Source: Rhizobium sp. AC27/96 (lineage in GTDB: Bacteria > Pseudomonadota > Alphaproteobacteria > Rhizobiales > Rhizobiaceae). Taken from it: a DNA stretch of 64,000 nt. Position 1 is the first letter of the stretch; every line of letters begins with the position of its first letter. Under the pieces are notes generated by a model. It saw only the letters and a list, made by a program, of their open reading frames with translations, made no database searches and was not told where the DNA came from. The stretch spans positions 170,349-234,348 of the forward strand of contig NZ_LXKN01000075.1 of assembly GCF_001692325.1 (NCBI RefSeq), read 5' to 3'. Both the position numbers and the translations under genes were made by a program. Below are positions 9,204 through 16,924 of this stretch, in pieces.

Positions 9204-10016
9204 TCAAGCTTGCACGTCTTCGACAAAGCCCTTGAAACAGCAACAGACATCCTGCTGCCATGAGGGCCTGTCTTTCGACTGCCCGCCGTAGAGGGTGGGC
9301 CAGCCTGTCCCGGCGGGAAGGACTTGCTGGCGAACACGGACGCCAGCCGCTTTCAGCCGACTGCCGTATTCCATGCTCTCGTCGCGGAGCGGGTCGTCCT
9401 CGGCCGTGAGCACCAATGCCGGCGCGAGGCCCGAAAGCCGCGAACAGTATCGAGGCGCTGCATAAGGATGGCAGACACCGCCCAGAAAACCCAGGTAGCG
9501 GTTCCAACCCTCCGTCCAGCGCTCGCGCATGCCGCTTTCCTCCGCCTGGAGGAAAGATTTTGATCCCATGAAGGGATCGAGCAAAGGCGATATCAACACC
9601 TGTCCGTCCAACGAACCGGGTATCTGATCACGCGCCTTTAAAGCGACACCCGCTGCAACATTGCCACCCGATTCCTCTCCGGCGACAAACAGCAGCGATT
9701 TTTTTGCCCCACCCAGCGCAAGCATGTTTCGCTTGTTGCTGAGGTAGGCAAGAAGCCCGTAGGCGCATTCCAGCACCTTCGGAAAAGCATTCTGATTGCA
9801 ACTCGTATAATCCGCCGCAACCACGATGGCGCCGGCCTCAGCGAGGCTTGCCGCCACCGGTCTTTCGGTCGCGTGACAGGTATCGAGAAAGGCGCCTCCA
9901 TGCAGATAGAGCACGAGGGGTGCCGCCTTCTTCAAACCTTCGCCGTTATAGATCCGCGCTTTCACCGGCCCCGTAGGCACGTTTTCCAGCACAACATCTT
10001 TCCACGGCGCATCCAT
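9204..10016 (-). CDS. Alpha/beta-hydrolase, acetyl-esterase (HSL) family, probably lacking the catalytic His
   Basis: This 270-residue protein has the oxyanion HGG motif at residues 39-41, a nucleophile elbow GEESGG (Ser116; the usual form is GDSAGG) and the acid segment EDDPLRDE (about residues 206-212). The final histidine of the triad, expected about 25-30 residues after the acid, is not visible: the region reads LPAGTGWPTLYG. The C-terminus is also cysteine-rich (DVCCCF). It may therefore be a degenerate or repurposed esterase. It is divergent from the LysR gene at 10249, the usual layout for a LysR regulator and its target, and lies upstream of the pump operon on the same strand with a 172-base gap. 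Confidence 0.75.
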   Translation of the reverse strand: MDAPWKDVVLENVPTGPVKARIYNGEGLKKAAPLVLYLHGGAFLDTCHATERPVAASLAEAGAIVVAADYTSCNQNAFPKVLECAYGLLAYLSNKRNMLALGGAKKSLLFVAGEESGGNVAAGVALKARDQIPGSLDGQVLISPLLDPFMGSKSFLQAEESGMRERWTEGWNRYLGFLGGVCHPYAAPRYCSRLSGLAPALVLTAEDDPLRDESMEYGSRLKAAGVRVRQQVLPAGTGWPTLYGGQSKDRPSWQQDVCCCFKGFVEDVQA

Positions 10017-10248
10017 CGACCCAAATCCTTATCTGTTCGAACGAATATGATCTCTTCCGGTAGCGGCTTAGCACGCCTTGGAACCATATTCTCGATAATG
10101 CGGTCTTCAGCGCCCCGTGCCGCATTGCAACAATCTTGGAAACAACATATTGTTATTCCGATCAGAGCATAAGTAGCCTATATTCGATCAGACTATTCAC
10201 CATTACAAACAATCGACCCCTTTCTTGGCGGTCGAGGGACACCATGGA

Positions 10249-11160
10249 ATGGACCAGTTATCAGCAATGCGGGCTTTCGCGCGTGTGGTGGAGACGGGTA
10301 ACTTCACCCGCGCCGCAGCAGCCCTCTCCATGCCGAAGGCAACGGTGACGACGCTCATCCAGTCGCTCGAAGCCCATCTGCATGCCAAGCTTCTGAACCG
10401 GACGACCCGCCGCGTCATGGTGACGACCGACGGCGCGCTCTACTATGAGCGTGCCATCCAGCTCCTTTCCGAAATAGAGGAACTGGACGGCAGCATCAGC
10501 AATTCTCAGAGCCTGCCCAGCGGTCGCCTGCGCGTCGAGATGGCGGGCGCCTTCGCCGAGAAGATCGTCATGCCGGCGCTGTGCGATTTCCATCAGCGCT
10601 ATCCCGACATTCACATCGACCTCGGCGTCGGCGACCGGCTGGTGGACTATCTGGCCGAGAATGTCGATTGCGCCTTGCGCGCCGGCATGCCGAGCGACCA
10701 GTCGCTGATCGCCCGCCGCGTCGGCGAGATCCATCTCATCACCTGCGCCGCTCCCATCTACATCGAAAAGCACGGCATCCCCGAGCGTCCGGAAGATCTG
10801 GAAACCAACCACTATGCGGTGAGCTATTTCCGCGCTCAAACCGGCCGCACGGTCCCTTTCCTGTTTGACCGCGGCAACGAGTCGCTGGAAATCACTCCGC
10901 GCTACATCCTTTCGGTGAATGACAGCCGCAGCTATCTCCAGGCGGCCATGACCGGTCTCGGCATTGCACAGGTCCCCAGCTTCATGGCGCGGGATGCGAT
11001 TGCCAAGGGCGATCTCGTACCAGTCCTCTCCGGCTGGACCCGGCCGGCACTCCCGATGCACATCGTCTACCCGCCGAACCGGCACCTGAGCAACAAGGTC
11101 CGCGTCTTCGTCGATTGGCTGGCGAAATTGCTCGTGACGTCGCGGGTGGGAGAAGCCTGA
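10249..11160 (+). CDS. LysR-family transcriptional regulator
   Basis: The 303-residue LTTR has an N-terminal winged helix-turn-helix (MDQLSAMRAFARVVETGNFTRAA region, residues 1-60) and a periplasmic-binding-like effector domain (about 90-295). The ATG at 10249 follows GAGGGA at about 9 bases; an in-frame TTG at 10225 is less likely. It is closest in style to the AaeR/DmlR-like LTTRs that control neighbouring divergent genes. The likely target is the divergent esterase-like gene (232-base shared promoter region, in which I found no clear T-N11-A site) and perhaps the efflux operon beyond it. The effector is unknown. Confidence 0.9.
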   Translation: MDQLSAMRAFARVVETGNFTRAAAALSMPKATVTTLIQSLEAHLHAKLLNRTTRRVMVTTDGALYYERAIQLLSEIEELDGSISNSQSLPSGRLRVEMAGAFAEKIVMPALCDFHQRYPDIHIDLGVGDRLVDYLAENVDCALRAGMPSDQSLIARRVGEIHLITCAAPIYIEKHGIPERPEDLETNHYAVSYFRAQTGRTVPFLFDRGNESLEITPRYILSVNDSRSYLQAAMTGLGIAQVPSFMARDAIAKGDLVPVLSGWTRPALPMHIVYPPNRHLSNKVRVFVDWLAKLLVTSRVGEA

Positions 11161-11172
11161 GATTGCAGCTGG

Positions 11173-11199
11173 CCTTCTCCCCGATCAGCGGGGAGAAGG
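11173..11199. repeat. CTTCTCCCC-type hairpin repeat
   Basis: CCTTCTCCCC/GGGGAGAAGG with a 7-base loop sits just after the LysR stop. The same core stem occurs at 33281-33308 and 63907-63926, with a related CCCTCTCCCCGC stem at 33193-33218. It is probably a dispersed intergenic palindrome that may also act as a transcript end between the convergent genes. Confidence 0.7.
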
Positions 11200-11218
11200 A
11201 TGACCGTTCGCTGGCCGC

Positions 11219-11677
11219 CTAGCTCCAGGAGACACCTGCCTGCTGACGGATTGTAGCGTTCAACCGATTCCAGACATTGTCGACCGAGATCGCTATGATA
11301 AGGGCGGACAGTGCCTGTTCATCATAGTGTCGGGCAGCCTCGTTCCAGATCTCGTCGCTGACGGCATCCGGGCGGTCGGCAAGCCGGGTGACGGCCTCGC
11401 CGAGAGCCAGCGCCGCACGCTCGGCATCCGAGAAATAAGGCATTTCCCGCCATGCGGAGACGCCGACGATGCGCTCGATGCGCTCGCCCGCCTTCTGCAA
11501 TTTGCGAAAGCCCATGTCTGTGCAGACACTGCAGCCGTTGATCTGGCTGATGCGCAGATGCACAAGGTCCATGGTATTTTCCGAAAGGCCACGATCCCTG
11601 ATGGAGTTGCTGACGGCGAGAAGCGCCTGCAGCGTTTCCGGCAGGACAAGGGCGGGGTGCTTCATACGAGCTTGCAT
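11219..11677 (-). CDS. Carboxymuconolactone decarboxylase / AhpD-like protein, ECF41 partner
   Basis: The 152-residue protein belongs to the AhpD-like CMD family and has the redox CxxC pair in NGCSVCTDMG (Cys49, Cys52). The histidine that normally follows in AhpD-like proteins (DMH) is Gly here. Start at 11677 is supported by AAAGGATAG just upstream. It is divergent from the sigma factor at 11812. CMD-like, oxidoreductase or epimerase genes are the known constant companions of ECF41 sigma factors, so it is very probably the sigma factor's target. A near-consensus ECF41-type promoter (11784-11810) reads towards it. The physiological substrate (peroxide, quinone or other) is unknown. Confidence 0.85.
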   Translation of the reverse strand: MQARMKHPALVLPETLQALLAVSNSIRDRGLSENTMDLVHLRISQINGCSVCTDMGFRKLQKAGERIERIVGVSAWREMPYFSDAERAALALGEAVTRLADRPDAVSDEIWNEAARHYDEQALSALIIAISVDNVWNRLNATIRQQAGVSWS

Positions 11678-11748
11678 GTTTCTATCCTTTGATTGTTCGG
11701 GCGCCACGATGGCTCCCCGCTTGACGATTCATTTTCCCGCCGGTCCTG

Positions 11749-11775
11749 TGTCACACCGGCCGTGCTGCATTCGTC
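11749..11775 (+). promoter_or_regulatory. ECF41-type promoter for the sigma factor gene
   Basis: TGTCACA at 11749-11755, 16 bases, then CGTC at 11772-11775. This matches the ECF41 promoter consensus as I know it (TGTCACA-N16-CGTC) without mismatch and leaves a leader of about 30 bases before the sigma ATG, implying autoregulation. Confidence 0.8.
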
Positions 11776-11783
11776 ATGGGTTT

Positions 11784-11810
11784 GACGGAACAGCGTGAGG
11801 GAATGTGACC
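11784..11810 (-). promoter_or_regulatory. ECF41-type promoter for the CMD-family gene
   Basis: On the minus strand GGTCACA (11810-11804), 16 bases, then CGTC (11787-11784). There is one mismatch to the -35 consensus and exact spacing. It faces the plus-strand promoter, so the two -10 elements are only 8 bases apart. Confidence 0.7.
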
Positions 11811-11811
11811 A

Positions 11812-12696
11812 ATGGACGAAAGAAACTGGCAGGCTGAGAAATTCGAGGCGAACCGGCCGCATTTGCGTGCCGTCGGCTACCGCATGCTCGGCTCGCGAAC
11901 CGAGGCGGAAGATGCCGTGCAGGAAGCGTGGCTCCGTCTTCTTAAAACCGACATGTCCGAGATCGAAAATCTCGGCGGCTGGCTGACGACGGTGACGGCG
12001 CGCATCTGCCTCGATTGGCTGCGCGCCCGAAAATCGCGTCGCGAAGAACCGTTGACGGCCCATATCCCAGAACCGGCCGTGACGCATGATGCCGGCAACG
12101 GCACCGATCCGGAACAGGATGCGCTATTGGCCGATTCCGTCGGTCTTGCCCTGCTGGTGGTGCTGCAGAGGCTCAACCCGGCCGAACGGCTCGCCTTCGT
12201 ATTGCACGACATGTTCGACATGCCCTTTGACGACATCGCCCCGATCGTTGAACGCAGCGTCGTTGCTACGCGCCAGCTTGCCAGCCGCGCGCGCCGCCGC
12301 GTTCAGGAGACACCGGTCGCAACAGAGGCCGACCTCACCCGCCAGTGGCATGTTGTCGATGCCTTCCTGACGGCTTCGCGCGGTGGCGACATGCAGGCGC
12401 TGCTGGCTGTCCTCGATCCCAAAATCGTCTTCCGGCCCGACGCCGTCGCCGCGCTTATGGGCTCCGTGAGCGATATCCACGGGCAGGCCGCAGTCGCCGA
12501 GGCTTTCCGTGGTCGTGCGCAAGCCGCCCGGCCGGCCGTTATCGATGGCTCGATCGGCGCCGTTGTGGTTCTCGGCGGACAGTTGCGCATCGCACTTCGC
12601 TTCACCATCGCCGCGGACGGCATGATCACCGCCGTCGACGCCCTGGCCGATCCTGAGGAATTGCGTAGGCTCGACGTCATGATGATCGAGCCATGA
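11812..12696 (+). CDS. ECF RNA polymerase sigma factor, ECF41/SigJ type with SnoaL-like C-terminal domain
   Basis: The 294-residue protein has sigma region 2 (about residues 10-80, with the AEDAVQEAWLRL segment), region 4 (about 120-170, with NPAERLAFVLHD and a helix-turn-helix) and a C-terminal NTF2/SnoaL-like extension (about 180-290) that in ECF41 factors controls activity without an anti-sigma gene. No anti-sigma gene is present, in line with that design. The DGGGK signature usually seen in the ECF41 extension is not evident; the matching stretch reads FRPDAVAALMG. The divergent CMD gene and two ECF41-type promoters in the intergenic region support the assignment. Its signal is unknown. 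Confidence 0.88.
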   Translation: MDERNWQAEKFEANRPHLRAVGYRMLGSRTEAEDAVQEAWLRLLKTDMSEIENLGGWLTTVTARICLDWLRARKSRREEPLTAHIPEPAVTHDAGNGTDPEQDALLADSVGLALLVVLQRLNPAERLAFVLHDMFDMPFDDIAPIVERSVVATRQLASRARRRVQETPVATEADLTRQWHVVDAFLTASRGGDMQALLAVLDPKIVFRPDAVAALMGSVSDIHGQAAVAEAFRGRAQAARPAVIDGSIGAVVVLGGQLRIALRFTIAADGMITAVDALADPEELRRLDVMMIEP

Positions 12697-12699
12697 TCT

Positions 12700-13461
12700 C
12701 TACCGCATCTGTGTCGGGCTCGTGCCCGTCAGCCGGCGGAACATGGCGATGAAGGCGGAGGCGTTGCTGTAACCCAGCTGCGATGCAATCCGATGCACCG
12801 GCTCCCCCGCTTCGATCAGCGACAATGCGGCAACCAGCTTCAGCCGCTGCCGCCATTCGTTGAAGGAAAGGCCGAGATCGTCCTGGCATCGGCGCGACAA
12901 GGTCCGCTCGGTGGTACCCATCCGGCGTGCCCATTCCGCTTGGGAATGCCGATCGCCGGGATCGGCCTGCAAGGCAGTCAACACCGGACCAAGCAACGGA
13001 TCGTCTGAGAACGGCAGATAGCTTTCGCAGCGTGGCGCCAGGCGAATCTGATCGACCAGCACTTGGGCAAGCCGTAAATCCTCGGTCGTTTCCGGCATGG
13101 TGATGTCCCGCGCCGCGAAATCCGCCAGGATCGCCTTCAGCAATGGGCTGATACTCAGCGTCGAAGGTTCGGCCGGCAGATCGGCGCAAAGGGCGCGCTC
13201 GACATAGACGGTGACATAGCGCAGATCGTGCTGGTTATGAGCCCCATGCATCGTATCCGGCGGCAGCCAGATGGCGTAATGCGGCGGCGACAGATAGGGC
13301 ACCCCCTGAATATCGAACTCACAAACACCGATCAGCGCATAGTTGAGCTCACCCCATGGCTGGCTCTTCTTCGGAAAAACCGTGCCTGCCTTGAAATTTT
13401 CAGTCCGAAAGGAAACGGGGCGCGGCGGATCGCCCTCAATGCGCGGAAGCCTCTCTGTCAT
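12700..13461 (-). CDS. AraC-family transcriptional regulator with N-terminal cupin
   Basis: The 253-residue regulator has a cupin-like sensor (about residues 10-100, including LPPDTMHGAHNQ) and a C-terminal double helix-turn-helix (about 160-253, ending SNASAFIAMFRRLTGTSPTQMR-like). This form (NimR/YeaM type) usually controls an adjacent transporter. It is divergent from the EamA transporter gene at 13600, with a paired inverted repeat between them (13475-13522), so it most likely regulates that exporter and itself. It converges with the sigma factor gene with only 3 bases between the stops. Confidence 0.9.
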   Translation of the reverse strand: MTERLPRIEGDPPRPVSFRTENFKAGTVFPKKSQPWGELNYALIGVCEFDIQGVPYLSPPHYAIWLPPDTMHGAHNQHDLRYVTVYVERALCADLPAEPSTLSISPLLKAILADFAARDITMPETTEDLRLAQVLVDQIRLAPRCESYLPFSDDPLLGPVLTALQADPGDRHSQAEWARRMGTTERTLSRRCQDDLGLSFNEWRQRLKLVAALSLIEAGEPVHRIASQLGYSNASAFIAMFRRLTGTSPTQMR

Positions 13462-13474
13462 GTCATCATTTCAT

Positions 13475-13522
13475 TATCGATTGTCCTAATCTCGTTATAT
13501 ACCAAAATTCGGACAGGCGATA
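13475..13522. promoter_or_regulatory. Paired inverted repeat between the AraC regulator and EamA transporter
   Basis: TATCGATTGTCC (13475-13486) and GGACAGGCGATA (13511-13522) are inverted copies with 10 of 12 positions matching. They flank a 24-base AT-rich segment. The placement suggests regulator half-sites bracketing a promoter. Confidence 0.5.
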
Positions 13523-13599
13523 AAAAACTCATAATAGGCGAACGGATGTCCGCCATTGATTGCTCTGCATAAGCCAGAATGACGTCGGGAGACGACCAT

Positions 13600-14559
13600 A
13601 TGAACACCCAGCCTAACGCATCCGCATCCATCATCAGCACAGCAGGCCTTGCACCGCTGCTCACCGTGCTGATTTGGTCGGGCAACGTCGTCGTCACCAA
13701 GGCATCCGCCGGTCTGATTTCACCTGGCTCCATCTCCTTCTATCGCTGGCTGCTTGCTTTCGTCGTGCTGCTGCCCTTCGTCGGTCGCGCGGCATGGCGC
13801 AACCGGGCATTGTTGCGCGAGCACTGGCTGAAGCTTGCAATCCTCGGAGCCCTCGGCATGGTGATCTACCAGAGCCTTGCCTATGAGGCCGCCAAGACCA
13901 CCTCGGCCGTCAACATGGGCGTCATGCTCGCCTTGATGCCATTGCTGTCGACGTTTTTCGCCAGCCTGCTCGCCGGAGAAAGACTGAGTGTTTCCAGCAT
14001 CGCGGGCGGCGCTATCTCGCTGATTGGGCTCGTCTATCTGACGTCTCAGGGTGACCTGATGCGGCTGGTGAACGGCGGCCTGCATATCGGCGACGGCCTG
14101 ATGATCATCGCCGTCCTGTCGAACGCGCTCTATGGCGTGATGCTGAGACGTTGGGCCATGCCGATGCCGATGTGGCAGCAGCTCTTCTGGCAGATAGGCT
14201 TTTCGACATTGTTGCTGTTGCCGGTCTTCCTGATGGGCGAGATCTCGCCGGTGACGACGTCCAATCTGCCGCTGATCCTTTACGCCGCGATCCCGACATC
14301 GCTCGTCGCCCCGCTCTGCTGGATGATCGGCATCCAGCAACTCGGCGCCAGCCGGACCTCCTTGCTGATCAACCTCCTGCCGATCGTCGTCGCGGCGCTC
14401 GCATGGGTGCTTATCGGAGAACAGTTGCACGCCTATCACGCCATCGGTGGCGCGCTCGCCCTCCTCGGCGTCGGCATTGGCCTGCGAAAGGCGCCGACGG
14501 CGGCAGAGGAAGCCTCTTTTGAAGCCGACGAAACAGGCTGGGAGGCGGAGGAAGCCTGA
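13600..14559 (+). CDS. EamA-family (DMT superfamily) transporter
   Basis: The 319-residue inner-membrane protein has two EamA repeats and about ten hydrophobic helices. It begins with a helix around residues 13-35 (LAPLLTVLIWSGNVVVTKASA), and the second repeat starts near residue 165. Members export amino acids, metabolites or drugs. ATG at 13600 has GGAGA 9 bases upstream; an in-frame ATG at 13579 lacks a site. The charged, Glu-rich tail (residues 300-319) is cytoplasmic. The divergent AraC/NimR-type gene is the probable regulator. The substrate is unknown. Confidence 0.88.
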   Translation: MNTQPNASASIISTAGLAPLLTVLIWSGNVVVTKASAGLISPGSISFYRWLLAFVVLLPFVGRAAWRNRALLREHWLKLAILGALGMVIYQSLAYEAAKTTSAVNMGVMLALMPLLSTFFASLLAGERLSVSSIAGGAISLIGLVYLTSQGDLMRLVNGGLHIGDGLMIIAVLSNALYGVMLRRWAMPMPMWQQLFWQIGFSTLLLLPVFLMGEISPVTTSNLPLILYAAIPTSLVAPLCWMIGIQQLGASRTSLLINLLPIVVAALAWVLIGEQLHAYHAIGGALALLGVGIGLRKAPTAAEEASFEADETGWEAEEA

Positions 14560-14605
14560 GGCTTCCGAGCGAAACTCTTTCCATTCGCCTGGTCTTCGTT
14601 CTACC

Positions 14606-15367
14606 ATGAACGAGTCCCCAAGCGAAAAGGAAGCAAGTGTGCGCATAGCCCTGGAACCGGTGTCCTCCAGAACGACGATCCAGGAGGGCGTCTACCAGCA
14701 GCTCAGAAATGCGTTGATGGCCGGAAATTTCGATCCCGGCCAGACGCTGACCATCGCCTCACTCGCCGAGACCTTCGGCACGAGCAACATGCCGGTCCGC
14801 GAAGCCCTGCGCCGGTTGGCCGCCGAAAATGCGCTCGAAGTGGCCGCCAACGGCTCGGCACGGATTCCGATGGTGACGCTGGCCCGGCTTGACGATCTCT
14901 GTCGCGCCCGCATCGCCGTGGAGGGCCTGGCCGCCGAGCTTGGCATACCCAACCTCACCCCGACCGACATCGCCACGCTCGAGCGTATTGCCGTCGATCA
15001 GCACGCAATCGGCCTCGGCAGCAATGTCTACGACCTGATGGCGAAGAACCAGCAGTTCCATTTCACCATCTACAGCGCCTCCGGCTCGGAAGTGCTGCTG
15101 CAGCTCATCGAAACATTATGGCTGCGCTTCGGCCCCTACATGCGCATGCTGTCCGCCTCAGTCGAACCGCTGATGCGTAGCGGCGAACTCGATCCCGCCG
15201 GGCAGCATGTCCCGATTGTCGAGGCCTTGAAGGCGGGCGATTTTGCCGCTGCCCGTGATGGAGTCGTTGCCGATATCAGCCGCACGCACGAAATTCTGCG
15301 TGAATATTGCCCGGTCACTCAGGACGAACCACGCAGCAAGGGATCCGGCTCCGCGTTCCGCCGCTAG
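14606..15367 (+). CDS. GntR-family regulator, FadR/FCD subgroup
   Basis: The 253-residue protein has an N-terminal winged helix (about residues 20-85; QEGVYQQLRNAL and SNMPVREALRRL are typical) and an all-helical FCD ligand domain (about 100-235), which usually binds a small organic acid through a metal. ATG at 14606 has a weak ribosome site; GTG at 14639, preceded by AAGGAAG, is an alternative start. It lies 102 bases upstream of the class V aminotransferase gene on the same strand. The TGATCA-AA-TGATCA inverted repeat in between could be its operator. It is probably the local regulator at the left edge of the catabolic island. Confidence 0.87.
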   Translation: MNESPSEKEASVRIALEPVSSRTTIQEGVYQQLRNALMAGNFDPGQTLTIASLAETFGTSNMPVREALRRLAAENALEVAANGSARIPMVTLARLDDLCRARIAVEGLAAELGIPNLTPTDIATLERIAVDQHAIGLGSNVYDLMAKNQQFHFTIYSASGSEVLLQLIETLWLRFGPYMRMLSASVEPLMRSGELDPAGQHVPIVEALKAGDFAAARDGVVADISRTHEILREYCPVTQDEPRSKGSGSAFRR

Positions 15368-15395
15368 CCTGCGATCATCATCAAACGGAATTTGG

Positions 15396-15407
15396 TTGAA
15401 CCTTAAA
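15396..15407. promoter_or_regulatory. Island motif 1, weak copy (TTGAACCTTAAA)
   Basis: It matches TTTAAGCTTAAA at 10 of 12 positions and lies 63-74 bases upstream of the class V aminotransferase start. It is one of six related sites between 15.4 and 38.9 kb. Confidence 0.35.
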
Positions 15408-15415
15408 CTAGTTTG

Positions 15416-15429
15416 TGATCAAATGATCA
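15416..15429. promoter_or_regulatory. Inverted repeat TGATCA-AA-TGATCA
   Basis: Two perfect 6-base arms with a 2-base spacer lie 41-54 bases upstream of the class V aminotransferase start and 49 bases after the GntR gene. The size fits a GntR-family operator. Confidence 0.5.
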
Positions 15430-15469
15430 AACTAAAGATTTCAATCCCATCGTTCAGAGCGAGATCCCC

Positions 15470-16750
15470 ATGAGTTCCGCCCCTTCTACAAACCAATTCG
15501 TCGGCCATAACAGCTTTCCGGTCGATGAAGTCCGCGCCATGTTCCCGGCCATCCAGAAGGCGGGGGACTTCGTCTTTCTCGACAATGCGGGCGGCTCGCA
15601 GGTCCCGCAGACGGTAGTGGACGCCGTTGCCAACCACCTCATCGATTTCAACGTCCAGCGCATGGCGAAATATCAGCACAGCCAGGGCGTCGATCGCAAT
15701 CTCGAAGAGGCGCGCGAAAGCGTCGCCATGCTGGTCAATGCCTACAGACCGGAGGAAATCTCCTTCGGCCAGAACGCCACCTCGTTCATTCGCCTCGTAA
15801 GCCTTGGCATCGCCAAGTTGCTCGGCGAGCGCAACGAGATCGTCGTCACCGACATGGATCACGATGCCAACATCGCCACCTGGCTCGCGCTCGAAGCCGG
15901 CGGCGCCAAGATCGTATGGTGGCGCATGCGCGAGGATGGCACGCTGCACGTGGAAGATCTGAAGCCGTTGTTGAACGACAAGACCTGCCTCGTCGCCTGC
16001 ACCGTCACGGCACATTCCATCGGCACGATCGTCGATGTCGCCGCCGTCTGCAAACTGGCCCATGAAGCGGGTGCCGAAGCCTTCCTCGATTGCGTCCATT
16101 TTGGTCCGCATGGGCTCATGGACGTTCAGGCCTGGGGCTGCGACTATCTCGTTTGCTCCGGCTACAAGAATTTCTCGCCCCATATGGGCTTCCTCTGGGG
16201 CCGCTACGACGCGCTGGTCAAGCTTCCCACATTCAAGGAAGACTTCATTCCCGATGTACCGCCCTACAAGATCGAAGTCGGCACCTTCACCTATGAAAAC
16301 GTCGCCGGCATGAACGCCGCGGTCAAATATCTCGAAGCTCTCGGCCGGCGCTTCCTGCCTGCCGGCGAGCATACCCGACGTCAGGCCCTGGCCTCAGCGA
16401 TGGGCGCGATCCGCCAATATGAGCTGATGCTGTCGCGCGAAATGATCGCGGTCTTGAAGCGCCACGGCGCCGTCATCTACGGCATTTCCGACGAAGCTCA
16501 TCTCGAACAGCGTGTTCCCACCATCTGCTTCAACATGCCTGGCATCACGCCGCAGGACTTCGCCGCCGAGATGGGGAAAGCCGGCATCGGCCTGCGCGAC
16601 GGCCATATGTTTGCGCCCCGCCTGATGAAGCGCCTGGGTCTTTCCATGGAAACGGGCGCCATCCGCGTGTCGCTGGTGCATTATAACAAGGTCGAGGAAA
16701 TCGCCCGCTTCGATGCGGTCCTGACCGAGATCATGGCGCGGCGCAAATAA
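15470..16750 (+). CDS. Class V PLP-dependent enzyme, cysteine-desulfurase-like (VC1184 type)
   Basis: The 426-residue fold-type-I PLP enzyme has the Schiff-base lysine at residue 233 (CSGYKNFSPHMG) and the PLP-binding aspartate at 207 (FLDCVH). FLDNAGGSQVP near residues 36-46 is the hallmark of the cysteine-desulfurase-like subgroup, whose members are rarely true sulfur donors. The same superfamily includes kynureninase and aminotransferases, so the reaction could be transamination or C-C/C-S cleavage of an amino-acid-like substrate. It is the first enzyme gene of the island, followed on the same strand by the aldolase, a second PLP enzyme and amino-acid ABC transporter genes. Function beyond the PLP chemistry is not resolved. 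Confidence 0.8.
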   Translation: MSSAPSTNQFVGHNSFPVDEVRAMFPAIQKAGDFVFLDNAGGSQVPQTVVDAVANHLIDFNVQRMAKYQHSQGVDRNLEEARESVAMLVNAYRPEEISFGQNATSFIRLVSLGIAKLLGERNEIVVTDMDHDANIATWLALEAGGAKIVWWRMREDGTLHVEDLKPLLNDKTCLVACTVTAHSIGTIVDVAAVCKLAHEAGAEAFLDCVHFGPHGLMDVQAWGCDYLVCSGYKNFSPHMGFLWGRYDALVKLPTFKEDFIPDVPPYKIEVGTFTYENVAGMNAAVKYLEALGRRFLPAGEHTRRQALASAMGAIRQYELMLSREMIAVLKRHGAVIYGISDEAHLEQRVPTICFNMPGITPQDFAAEMGKAGIGLRDGHMFAPRLMKRLGLSMETGAIRVSLVHYNKVEEIARFDAVLTEIMARRK

Positions 16751-16764
16751 GCAGCGGCCACGAG

Positions 16765-16829
16765 CGGTGGCGGCGCCCGAACAACTCCGCCACCGCAATG
16801 CCACCGTACCGGGGCCTTGATCGGTACGG
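16765..16829. promoter_or_regulatory. Two consecutive intergenic hairpins before the aldolase gene
   Basis: CGGTGGCGG/CCGCCACCG (16765-16773 with 16787-16795) is followed by CCGTACC/GGTACGG (16804-16810 with 16823-16829). Neither is followed by a T-run. They may separate or stabilise transcript segments between the PLP enzyme and aldolase genes. Confidence 0.45.
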
Positions 16830-16924
16830 GAGGCCGCCCGGAATTCAAGGCAGATTGCCGCTTCGCAGCTATGTCTTTTCGGTCTATCCCTCGTTGAGAG
16901 GACCACTGAAATGTGAGGAAGACG

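Noticed and set aside
9080..9337. 85-codon minus-strand open frame upstream of the efflux adaptor gene
   Set aside because: It overlaps the 3' end of the esterase-like gene in another frame and shows no ribosome site or domain.
13720..14646. 308-codon minus-strand open frame
   Set aside because: Antisense to the EamA transporter; it runs past the end of that gene without any recognisable domain.
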